Assembly: GCA_012932865.1 (NCBI GenBank) | Contig: SAXG01000031.1 | Coordinates: forward strand, 1-64,000 | DNA: 64,000 nt | Reading direction: 5' to 3' | From: Amylostereum areolatum | Lineage: Eukaryota; Basidiomycota; Agaricomycetes; Russulales; Stereaceae | Shown: positions 46,325 to 56,480 of the stretch, piece after piece | How positions within the stretch are numbered: position 1 is the stretch's first letter | Layout of the letters: the number at the start of each line of letters is the position of its first letter | The notes under the pieces: model-generated | Seen by the model: only the letters and a program-made list of their open reading frames with translations | Told to the model about the DNA's origin: nothing | The model's database searches: none | Program-made: the position numbers and the translations under genes

Positions 46325-46623
46325 GATTATTTAATGTTATGATATACATGGTTGGGTTCCTTCCCTGTAACAACGAACTAATATACACTTAATGCGACTT
46401 TTCACTGAAGAAGAGAGAACTTCCCGAGAGGAACTCGTCCAGAAAATTCGTGCATCTCCCAAGATCTTAGCGCGACGTGCATCGGCCCGCCCCGCCGAAA
46501 TTGCCTCCCCCATAATTTATTGCTCCCGGCGGTACGCACCTTGATCTCAACGCCGACGTCGTAGGCCATCCTCGTCCTCTTCCTTTCCTTTCGTCCCCAA
46601 GGTCATCCAGGAAGACCTCAGCC
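46325..46623. promoter_or_regulatory. Intergenic, likely promoter of the transporter gene
   Basis: About 300 bases between the EPL1-like stop and the transporter ATG, with CT-rich sequence near the ATG (about 46565-46600). No gene. Confidence 0.35.
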
Positions 46624-48557
46624 ATGGCCTCGCGCTCAGGATACGCGGCCTTGACCCCCGAGGTGACCACTTTCCCCCCGAACCCGGTCACATTCATCCC
46701 CGCCCCCCCCTCCCCCTCATCTTCCACGCCCACCCTCTCCTCCGCACCCAAGTTTCTCGACAGCGCGCGCGCGCGCTGGCAGGCGATCGTCGAGCCCTTT
46801 TGCGCGTTCGTGCAGGCCAACGCGGGTCTGCTGCTCGTCGCGGCCTCGCAGTTCTTCCTCGCGCTCGTCAACGTGTGCGTCAAGACGCTCAACAGCCTCG
46901 AGGACCCCGTGCCGACGATGGAGGTGCGTGGATCGACGTCCGTGTGTATCTGTCTGGGCTGATCGACGTCGTGCGCACTGCGCCCTCCCCGTTCAGCTCA
47001 TCATTGTCCGGATGGTGAGTGGCTGCGGTGATGTCATCGCAGATCCTGTCACTCACGGTGCGCTTACGGACAGTCTATCACCTATATATGTTCCATGCTC
47101 TTCATGTACGTTGCGCCCTGTACTTTTTCTCTTGCGCACCTCACGCTCAGATCTCGATACAGGTGGTGGCGAAAAGTGCCCGACCCGTTTTTGGGACCGA
47201 AGGGCGTTCGCTTGTTGCTCGTTTTTCGGGGTTTCATTGGGTACGTGCCGCGCGCCTCCTCTCTTTTAACTCCAACTGACAACCGGATCACAGTTTCTTC
47301 GGTCTCTTCGGCGTGTACTACTCGCTGCAATACCTCTCGCTCTCCGACGCCACCGTGCTCACCTTCCTCTCACCCATCTTCACGGGCATCGCCGGCGCCC
47401 TCATCCTCGGAGAGCAGTTCTCCAAGAGGCAGATGCTGGCCGGGCGTGAGTCGCCTCCCCCTTTCGCAAAGACTTCTTATCGTTGACTGTGCGCGGATGG
47501 GACAGTGTGCAGCTTCGTCGGCGTGGTGCTCATCGCCCGCCCGGCCTTTCTGTTTGGATCTGCGGCGCACATCCCCGCCGTCGCCGACGATGACTCGGCC
47601 CTAGGTCCTCCCTCGGAGAAGGGCACTCCAGCGCAGAGATTGATCGCCGTCGGGTGCGTCGGTTTGCAGTGCACGAAAGGCTGAGTTTTGAACCACGTCT
47701 GTCCTCAGAGTGGCTTTGATCGGCGTGGTAGGCGCTACTGGAGCCTGTAAGTCTCTCCACCTCCGTTTTTAGATCGGGTTAGTTTACGAGGATGCCGCTG
47801 CAGATACGTCGATACGCGCGATCGGGAAGCGCGCGCACCCGCTGCACTCGCTGGCGTTCTTCTCGTCGCAAAGCGTCGTGGTGGCCTCCATCGGGTACGC
47901 TTTTTGATCGCGCGTCGTTCTGCACGCTCATGGTCGGGTGCGGATGTCCAGGATGATCATCATGCGCGTTCCCGTGGTTGTTCCCATGCATTTAGCGTGG
48001 ATGGTGATGCTTTCGCTCATCGGCATATTCGGATTCATCGCACAGGTCTGTGCGCACCTTCGGATGGCATGGACGATCCACTGACGGCACCTCTGAAGGT
48101 GCTTTTGACGATGGGCTTGCAGCGCGAGACGGCAGGGCGGGCGTCGCTGGCCATCTGCGTCGGGGTGCGTTCTCTCTTTCTACCGCTTACCGCTCCTTCC
48201 AACCCTGTGTCCAAGATCATCTACGCGCTCGCGCTCGAAAAGATCTTCTTCCATGTCACGCCCTCTGCGCTCTCGATCGCCGGCACGGCGATCATCATGA
48301 GCTCCGCCATCTACATCGCCGTACGTTCTCTAGCCTATTTGCCTGATCCTCGCGTTTGCTTACGCCTTCGGCGCCGGCGGTAGCTGAACAAGGAGACCCC
48401 GGAGACGGTGCAGACGGCGCATATCTCGCTCGAGTACGCGGGCGAGTCGGCGCTCGAGGAGGGCTTGCTGCGTGAGCATCAGGAGATGGAGTCGTTCGAG
48501 GACGATAAGGAGAAGGATGCAGATGTGGTGGTAGAGGAAGAGCGCTCGGCGAGGTGA
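46624..48557 (+). CDS. Drug/metabolite transporter superfamily protein (EamA type)
   Basis: Twelve exons give 431 residues: 46624-46923, 46997-47014, 47074-47105, 47163-47240, 47294-47445, 47506-47653, 47709-47746, 47804-47894, 47952-48045, 48099-48164, 48216-48320 and 48384-48557. Every phase fits. After a proline-rich cytosolic N-terminus come about ten membrane segments, among them LLLVAASQFFLALVNV, GFFGLFGVYYSLQYL, LCSFVGVVLIARPAFLF, GVALIGVVGATGAY and MVMLSLIGIFGFIAQ. The first half-repeat has LSLSDATVLTFLSPIFTGI with LILGEQF, the hallmark of EamA proteins; the second half mirrors it with YALALEKIFFHVTPSALSIAG. Fungal relatives (yeast YPL264C/YMR253C type) are membrane carriers of unknown substrate. 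The C-terminus is an acidic cytosolic tail. Exon 2 is only 18 nt. Confidence 0.85.
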
Positions 48558-49586
48558 GCGCGGATGCGATGCTTGGGACGACGAAAATGACCTTGTTATG
48601 GTGATGCCTTGACGCTGTGTCATGAATTCTGCTCACGGGATCTCATGGTTTGTATTTACACCCACCTATCTTCTAGAGAAGGTTCGGGTGTTGTGCTACG
48701 GCTACCTGCGACCTACTTACATTTCTACAGGCTATCATAGACAGCGTGCACGTGATCGCGCTGAGACACCTTTGCAAATGCTACTCCTTGGGCTGAACTG
48801 TGAGTGTGGCGCCGTGCTGTGATATTTCTAAGCATTCTCGTTCATCTCGGGCACGGCGCAGCCGATACGCATACTCACGACGAGGGTAGACAAGGTGACA
48901 TTTGGATCAATCGCGTCGCTTTTCAGTGGGGCTGTGGGTCCACGCATTGACTCAAGACCGTCTCCGCACAAAGGGTCGTGCACTTCCGGAGCATTGACTG
49001 AGCAGAAGATAGATTATCTCGCGTCGACACGAATCACCGTGTGACTTTTGTGTCGACGCTCGAGGAGGATTGAGACTTGCTGAGAACGCAACTGGCGTTC
49101 ATCTCTCTCAACTGAGGGGATTTACTTCCGTCGAAATGTTTCAGCGCTCAGCGCTCAACACCCGCCCACCTTGACCTCCACAACCTCCAGCGGGCCCCAA
49201 TAAACGTGCCGGGCTCTTGATGTCCGAAAATAAACCCATCAAGCTTCAGAACAGATGACGACGTGGAAAACAAAAAGACGAGGGGACGCCGCCATCTGCG
49301 TCAGGGCTCAAATTCAGATGTTAAAGGGGATATCCAGTGCGATGATCTAGCTTTGTTGCGAGTATTTGAGAGACTCACACCGTAAGTACATCATTGTGTA
49401 GGATGAGCCTGAACTTTGGAGGGTGAGTGGGAAAGGCAGTGCGCGCGCTCTCCAATTTTGCTTCCATCGCCTTCCGATCCGCACGAGGCCCGCACCGTGC
49501 ACCGTCGTGAAGGCGCACGGGCAATTCCCAGTCACATCTCGATCTCCCCGTCACCAATAAGAATAAGAACTCTTCCCCCGCCCACG
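48558..49586. other. Intergenic
   Basis: About 1 kb with no gene. GCGTCGACAC at 49021 and GTGTCGACGC at 49050 form a spaced palindrome around CACCGTGTGACTTTTG, a distant relative of the core element seen in the left part of the window. It may contain promoters or terminators of the flanking genes. Confidence 0.5.
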
Positions 49587-52500
49587 ATGGCCACGACCCC
49601 CCGCCGCCCGCACCAGTACGGCCCCGTCCCCCTCTACGACTCTTACGACATCATGGCCTCACGCGCAAGCGTTCTCTCTCCCCACGTCTCCCCCAATGGT
49701 CAGTTCGTCTTCGCCGAAGCCAAGAGCCCCGACCCCTCCCGCTCGACGTTCAGAAGCTCCGTCGGTCTCATCCCCACCCCCGGCACCGTCGACAAGCGCC
49801 CTCCCCGCTTCGTGAGTGTCCAATCTACGCTTCCGGGCGACGCTGATGTACGAGGGTCTTTAGGAACCGTTGACGATGCGGCTGTGGGTGGTGCTGCTGG
49901 GCGGGCTGCTGCTGATCTGCGTGGGTGTAGGGTTGGAGATTGCGCTCAGCTTTTCGCAGAGGAACTCCGGTGCGTCCCCGGCCTCGCTTGCGTGGTCTGA
50001 TTTCTGCGCTAACGTCGTCCCCCCAGGCTTCCACGTTCCCGAGAGAAATGTGTTCACGTTTGCGTCCACCCAGTTCCTGACGGTGAGTGTCGATGCCTCG
50101 TTCCGACGCACCCGGTGGACGAGTGCTACTCGCACGTCTGTGAGATCGGGACCATGCTCGTCCTCGGCCGTACGCTTACGCCGAGCTGTTCGATGTCGAG
50201 CACGCCGTGCACGCCTCGCACGAAAGTGTGGCGCCTCCATCCACTTGTATACATGTGTCAGTGCCTCGTTCCGATGCAACGGGTGGACAGATGCTGTTCG
50301 CCCTTGCATGTCGAGCACGCCGAGCACGCCTCCGTTGCCAGTACGACACCGGACTGTCCGAGGAATGATGCTGGCATTGACGATGAATGTCGTTTGGGTT
50401 TCTCCCAGGAAACAAGGTTGGCTCAAAATGGTAGAAAAAGTCTGCAATTCCCGATTCCACCATGTTTGTACCAACCTTGGTTCCCTGGAGAACGCCAGCC
50501 GACTTTCACCGTCAATGTTCGCTTGGAAACGTCCTGTCGTACTGGCAGCGAGCTCGTACGAAGGCGTTCGCATGATGTGGCCCCCTTCATCCACTTTTGC
50601 ATGCGGCAAAGTCGTCCGTGTCACTGACCTTTCCCGTTCTCCAGTCCTTCTTCCCCACGCTGGTCATGATTCCGCTGGCGTACTTAGTGCAAACGTTCGA
50701 CTGGCAAATACGGGCATGGCAGGTGTGTGTTCCGCGCCTTGTCCACCCCCGCGTGTCTCACATCAGTCCACACAGCCCTACGTCGCCCTCTCCCGCGGAA
50801 ATGCGCGCGCGGAGCAATCTCTTCTCCTCGACTACGTGCGGCCCCCGTATCCCTCTTCGTCATCCCCGTCTCCTGACGCCTGCTTCAGATCAGCATGAAG
50901 TGCGCGCCCATGGACGTTCTGCGCCCAGATCACGCTGACCGATATCCGCTTTCTGCAGCCGCTTCGTCGTCCTCTTCTCCGCTTTCAAGTTCAAGCACAG
51001 GCTCATCCTCATATCGACCTTCACCGCCTTCGGCTCCTACCTCCTCCAGCCCTTGGCAGGCTCCGTCTTTTCCGTCGAGCAAGTCCAGCACTCGTCACGT
51101 GCGTTTCCCCCTCCTCTTCCGTTCGCTCGACCTCTTCTGACCGATCGGATAGCCTCCACCGCCACGTCGACGCGCACCATAGGCCTCTCGGCCGCCGCGC
51201 GGGATTTGGACGCTTTCGTGTCTGCAGCGGGCGTACGTCCACCCCAGCACTTCCGTAAACGTTCCCCGTTCTCACCGCCCTTTGATCCTTCTCCAGTATG
51301 CGTTGTCAGCAGGTGAGCCGGTATTTCTCCCCCTGTCCTTGTCGGCCCCGCTCATCGCCTCGGTAGTATTCAACACCCTTGTTGACCCGCCCTTTGTCCG
51401 GGACGCCTGGTCCGTGGCCGAGTTCGACGTGAGCCCCCCTCTCCTCCCCGTGTCCTCACACATACTTATCACTCCCAGTTCCCGCTCAACTCGTACCTCA
51501 ACGGGACGATGTCCCTCAACACCTCCGCCGTGCAGACCAACGTCGGCTGCTCCAACCCGCTCAACCTCACCCTGGACACCTCCGACCCCGCCACCTTCGT
51601 GCTCTCCGCCGAGTCCGTCGACGGCTGCGTGCTCGGATCGACGAACATCACGACCGCGAACGCGGAGGAGCAGTACGGCGTCTTCAGCGTCCCGAACTGC
51701 GGCAACGTCCCCGCCAACGCGACCACGGACGTGTTGCCGATCATGTTTTGGTTCTGGCAGCAGGCGGCCGCGGCGGGGAGCGGGCCCCAGGCGCGCGGCG
51801 TGTTCTGCACGCCGACGATCCAGCTGTTCGATGTCACGGCGAACGCGTCGCTGAAGAACGGGCTGTTGACGGACGTCGTGAAGGTGGACAACTACCCCAA
51901 GCCGAACAACGTCACGAGCGCGCCGCAGAACGGGGCTGCCTTTAACGGGTGCGTCCTTTCTACTCGGTTGGGGACCGCGTCTAATGTTCCGGGGTGTTCT
52001 GTAGGGTGTTGTTCAACACGACCGGGATGGACTCGAACGTCGTCGCGCGCTCGGTCACGATCAAGTCCGCGATCCCGAATGCGATCTTTCTCCGCGCGTC
52101 GCAGGCGGAGGGCGGGCTCCAGGCGGCGTTTGATAATTCGGATGGGTTCCTCAGTCATACGGAGGCGGTATACGTACGTGATTTTTGTCCCGATCACGTC
52201 TCGCCTGTCCGCTGATCGAGGTTCTTTGGGTACGTTGTTGCAGCAACAGCACCTCGCGCTTGCGGCGACGTCGACGTACTTCGTGCCTTTGGAACAGACC
52301 GCCAACAGCCTGATCACGCAGCTCGTCACGCGTCTCGTCATCCAGTGCGTTTTTCTCCCTTCTGACCGGCATTGTTCGCTGATCGTCACCCCAACCTACC
52401 CGTAGACCGATCCCCGCGCACGTCCTCTCCGTCGCCACGATCCTCCTCGGACTCACGATCCTCATCACGCACATCCTGCACCACCGCTCCCGCCGCCTCG

Positions 52501-52865
52501 TCTACCTCCCGCACCAACCGGGCTCCATCGCGACCGCCGTCTCCCAGACGGCGCACTCCGGCTTCGGCCAGCTGCTGATGCCGTACGACGACGAGAAGCG
52601 GATCGCGAAGAAGCTGGAGGGGCTGAGGTTCAGGTTGGATCGGAGGACGGGCGCGATCGTGGTGGACGACGAGGCGGTGTTTCACGCGGCCGGGGGGAGG
52701 GACGAGAGTTTGATGGCGCTTGTGGGGAAGAGGGGGGGCGCGGGCGTGGGGAGGATGGAGGCGGTTAACGAGGAGGGGAAGTTGGAGGAGGAGGAGGGGA
52801 GCGCGAGTGCGAGCGGGAGCGGGAGTAGGACGCCGTTGACGCGGGGGGCGGACGTGTCGGCGTGA
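49587..52865 (+). CDS. DUF3433-type fungal membrane glycoprotein
   Basis: Fourteen exons, 677 residues, all phases exact: 49587-49811, 49864-49969, 50027-50082, 50645-50722, 50776-50835, 50889-50899, 50959-51098, 51153-51232, 51296-51311, 51367-51428, 51479-51948, 52005-52173, 52244-52344 and 52406-52865. Membrane segments include LWVVLLGGLLLICVGVGLEI, SFFPTLVMIPLAYLVQTF, LILISTFTAFGSYLL and VLSVATILLGLTILITHIL. Between them the motif PYVALSRGNARAEQSLLLDY marks DUF3433 proteins. The loop in exon 11 and beyond is rich in N-glycosylation sites (NGT, NTS, NLT, NIT, NAT, NAS, NVT, NTT) and so probably faces outward. The cytosolic tail has HQPGSIATAVSQTAHSGFG and an acidic/Ser-Gly end. Two exons are tiny (11 and 16 nt) and intron 3 is unusually long (562 nt). 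Molecular role unknown. Confidence 0.85.
50083..50644. repeat. 562-nt intron holding direct and inverted repeats
   Basis: The third intron of the DUF3433-type gene is ten times longer than its neighbours. A 47-base arm at about 50366-50425 is repeated in inverse orientation at about 50470-50520, differing at roughly ten positions. Similarity continues outward through TTGCCAGTACGACA (left) and its complement near 50535-50548. In direct orientation, TGCCTCGTTCCGA...GGTGGA occurs at about 50094 and 50266, and TGTCGAGCACGCCG occurs at about 50193 and 50307. The intron RNA could fold into a long hairpin. It looks like an old nested insertion of a small inverted-repeat element. Confidence 0.75.
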
Positions 52866-53254
52866 GGCGACCGCCGACCTGCTGAGGGCATCGCGTCAGG
52901 GTGTACGCTCGTCATTTTGGAGTATTTATTTGCGCCGGGCTTCTTGGTGCGTTCTGTTCGCGACGATGGATGGGATTTTTACGGACCTCTACGATAGACG
53001 CCGTGCTCTGTGTCCGATACGCTTTATAATGCCAGCCGTTAGTTTTATTTCGTGTGACGAGGTTCCCGCTGGGACATGTGCGCATGTGAGCCCCAGTGGA
53101 GTCTGGTGATGATTCATATTCACAACTTGGTGACCCGGTTCGAATGAGTGCGGGCGAACGGAAGTCCATTGAAACCGCAGGACCGGCAAATTGATCAATG
53201 GGGAGTACAAGAAAGAGTGCATAGGTCGGGCACAATCGTCCCAACGTTCAACGT
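52866..53254. other. Intergenic between convergent genes
   Basis: About 390 bases between the stops of the DUF3433-type gene and the F-box gene. It should hold both 3' ends. No further gene. Confidence 0.5.
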
Positions 53255-54826
53255 TCAGGGCTTCGGATAAGCGGTTTCACGCATGTTCATCTCCTGCTTG
53301 ATCTCCTCGCCCTGCCCTTCCTCCAACCGCCGGACAGCCGCCCCCTCCATTCCGCGAACGACCTCCCAGAACGTCTCCGTCTCCGAAATCGCGACAAAGA
53401 CGTGCGAGAGCGTTGCAGACGCCTCCGCGAACCGCCGGGCCAAGGCCTCGCTGTCGATCCCGTCCAACGCCGGAAGATTCCAACAGATATTGCTTCGAAA
53501 TCTGCGATCGCGATAGTAGCTGAGGAAGCCGGTGATATGGACGAGGAGGTGCGTGACGCGGAGCGTGCACAGCAGCGCGATGAGAGTGTCCTATGGTGTG
53601 GATGAAGCTGAGCGCCGGCGGATATTGTGCGTGGAGATGACTCGGAAACGCACCATCTTTCCTTCAAAGCGTTCTGCCGTCAAGCCCGTGATGGTGAAGT
53701 CAATCTTGACGCATATGGCCTCCAGCGGAAAGGATGCTGGGACGAGAGTCGATACCGCCAACAAATCCTCCTCCGTATCCACATACGGATCCAGGGCGAT
53801 TGCCAGACATTTGGGTCGTGCATACTGGAGCATGACATGCAACATATCGATTTCTTCGTCCAACTTGACCGAGATGGGCTGGGTGATGTGGAGACGGCTG
53901 ACGTTGGGGATGGCGAAGAGAAAGATGCTTCTGAGATCTCCTGTGCAGTCCTGGAGATGCCTCCACCCTACTTTCTTTATCTCGTCCTGTTGGATAGATA
54001 GGTTGCGCGTATGAGAGTTGACGTTGTCGCTGTAGTTGAACGGGTCGTCGACGGAGAGGAGGCGGAGATGGCGGAGGTTGGGACATGCAACGAGGTACGG
54101 CTCGATGTCCTTCGCGCGATTGCTACGGAGGGTCAACGTGTGGAGTCGGTGGAAGACCAAGTTTGTCGATTCGATCTTTGAGAGTGTGAGGTCAAGAGTG
54201 GCGAGGCTATTCACGATCTGGGACAGGAAGTCCTCGGCACGTAGGATCGCGATGTGGTCGGGGGGGTTGAAGACGAGGGTCAAATTTTCCACTTGGGACT
54301 GGCACTTCACGAGGACCGATAGGGCGGTGCGTTCTACAGGAAGGGATGTACATTGAAGCGAAAGCGTCCGGAGCGTGGTGATACGCGCGAGACGTGGGAA
54401 GAGGTCGATGTAGTCCCCAAAATCCGTCGAGGAGTCCGAGGCGCGGATGTCCAGATGTAGGAGGTTTTCTGCTTCTTGCAGGATCTGGCTGAGGTATTCA
54501 AAGAATGCGAGGACTCCGGAGCGTCTCACGGACATTGATATACGAAGAATGAGGACGACCTCGCGGATCAGAGCGCTGCGTTGGGGGTCGGCGTGGACGA
54601 AGTCGCGGAACGACGTCACGGACGACAGCTTTCGAAGGTAGATTTTGCGATCCTTGACGAGGAGGTTTCTGTGGCAGGCGAGGGATTGGCATGTTCGGAG
54701 AAGAAAGGCAAGGGTGCGGGTGTCGAGGTAAGAGCCGATGACGAGCAGAACGTCAAAGTTTAGGGCCATTCCGATGCTTGAATCGGGCTGGGTGCTGGAG
54801 GATATTTCTGCGGTGTGTGCCATCAT
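53255..54826 (-). CDS. F-box-like protein with LRR-like region
   Basis: Two minus-strand exons (54826-53654 and 53590-53255), a 63-nt intron, 502 residues. Starts MMAHTAEIS; then GMALNFDVLLVIGSYLDTRT and LAFLLRTCQSLACHRNLLVK, an F-box-like helix triplet. A long leucine-rich region follows (RITTLRTLSLQCTSLPVE; TLDLTLSKIES; FHRLHTLTLRSN; CPNLRHLRLLSV), as in F-box/LRR substrate adaptors. Exon 2 adds a helical tail (ALLCTLRVTHLLVHITGFL and ARRFAEASATLSHVF). An in-frame codon at about 54997 is possible upstream but is not an ATG. Expected to link substrates to an SCF ubiquitin ligase; the substrate is unknown. Confidence 0.8.
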
Positions 54827-55370
54827 GAATCGCCACTGAACATCAGAGAGTAACGGACCTCGATCTCTTCGGCGACGAAAGCTGCATCGAGTCGTCGGTC
54901 GACGGTTCCGGTGGATCCACATCCATTCCTGAGAGACTGCTTGTGTGCGATCGGTCGGTGACTCGAAGGTCGGAGATGCAAGCTGGGCCAGTAGCAAAGA
55001 TGTGAGGCCCAGATGTCATGTACTAGTGCTCACACCTGAGTTCAATGTTTTGGTGGCGCGCAACGCCTAGATCATTACGTTCAACTGCAGATGGTTATGA
55101 AAAGATATTCCCCGCACCAGCTGGGCCGACGTTAGGCTCGTAGAAGGGCGACGGCAAAGTCAACCTTTTGAATTATGAGTTGGATCTCAGGCTGGACGGC
55201 GGTTCGAATTCGATTTCGCTGAGCACAGAGTAGCGACTGCGGCAAAAGCGTGCACGTGATATATGTGACGGCCCGTCACAACGCGTCGCGCCGACTCGCC
55301 GCCGCCGCTCTTGACCGCGACGTCTGCACCCTCTTTCTCTACCAAATCACGGACGGGACAATCGTTAAAC
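54827..55370. promoter_or_regulatory. Shared upstream region of divergent genes
   Basis: About 540 bases between the starts of the F-box gene (minus) and TAF11 (plus). It should contain both promoters. I see no clear TATA box and no gene. Confidence 0.4.
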
Positions 55371-56480
55371 ATGACAACTCCATATCCGACATACACAGCT
55401 CCCCAGCAGCAACAGCGAGCCTCAATCTCCTTCAACCCCGGACCCAGCACGCCGACGCCGCGCGGCCGTGGTCGCGGAGGAACTGGAGCCAAACGTGGTC
55501 GGAAACCCAAGGGTTCTGTCCCGGCAGGACCAACAGAAATACCACACACGTCTGCGCAAGACCCAGGACCGAGCACGAGCCAAGTGACGCCTTTACAATG
55601 GTCTGCACTCGCATCAACAAGCGCGGCGACGGCGGCTTCCCAGATCGCGGACGTCCTAACCCAGACTGGGGGCACGACGGCGGAGGGGTCGAATGCGGCG
55701 GCGGGGGTGGTTCTTCCTGCGGGCTCTGTTCCGCCAACAGGCGCGAAGCCAGCAGGCGCTGCCGCGGAAGAAGAGGGTGAAGGAGATGACGAGGTGCTGC
55801 CTGCCATGGCAGACGACGACTACTCTGCCCAGCTGTCATGGCAGAGTCAGTCTAAGGATAACCTCAAGTATGTTTCACTGCCTTCTCACCTCTTGCATCT
55901 GACGACTGGGCCGCCTACAGAGTCCTCATGGACAATTTCACGCCAGAGCAATATGAGCGCTTCGAAGCATATCGTAGACATGCATTACCCAAGCAGGCTG
56001 TTCGCAAGGTGAGATCTCGCATTTTTGTAACAAGCGCGGGCCTTCCTCTCTCGCGTCTACTACATGCATTATACCCCATTCGACTGGCAGATATGCACTC
56101 CGCATGTTGGGTGGGAGTGTAAGCGATGTATTTTGCGTGAAGGCGCCTGCCACCTCTTTGAACCTACCCTCATCGATACGTCAGGTGGTGCAACAGACTC
56201 TCGGCCAACAGGTCTCGCAGCCCGTCGCCCAAGTCGTCGCCGGTTTCGCGAAGGTTTTCGTTGGAGAGATCGTAGAGAAAGGTAAAAGCATATCTTACTG
56301 CGCGTGCCCCGCCCATTAAATGTCCTTCTCCTTCCAGCCCGGGCCGTTCAAACGCGTCGTGGAGAGACGGGACCCCTGTCCCCAGATCACCTTCGCGAAG
56401 CCTACCACATGTACCAGTTGGAAACTGGACGTGTGGGTGCGGCACGTCCGCTCAAATCGAAACGCCTGTTCCAACGGTGA
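55371..56480 (+). CDS. TAF11: Transcription initiation factor TFIID subunit 11 (TAF11)
   Basis: Four exons (55371-55867, 55921-56008, 56185-56281, 56338-56480), 274 residues, exact phases. The first 160 residues are low-complexity (Q-, P- and T-rich, with GRGRGGTGAKRGRKPKG and an acidic AEEEGEGDDE). The histone-fold region follows: FTPEQYERFEAYRRHALPKQ, VVQQTLGQQVSQPVAQVVAG, FAKVFVGEIVEK and GPLSPDHLREAYHMYQLETG. This is the TAF11 (TAFII28) signature, the partner of TAF13 in the TFIID complex that binds promoters for RNA polymerase II. The second intron is 176 nt, longer than usual here. Length and domain order are typical of fungal TAF11 with a long N-terminal extension. The gene looks intact. 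Confidence 0.95.

Noticed and set aside
49860..50624. 254-codon minus-strand frame
   Set aside because: It runs antisense through exons 2-3 and the repeat-filled intron of the well supported DUF3433-type gene; repeats explain its length.
49870..50898. 342-codon plus-strand frame reading through an intron
   Set aside because: It contains real exons 2 and 3 but then continues through the 562-nt intron and leaves the conserved frame; splicing fits the family far better.
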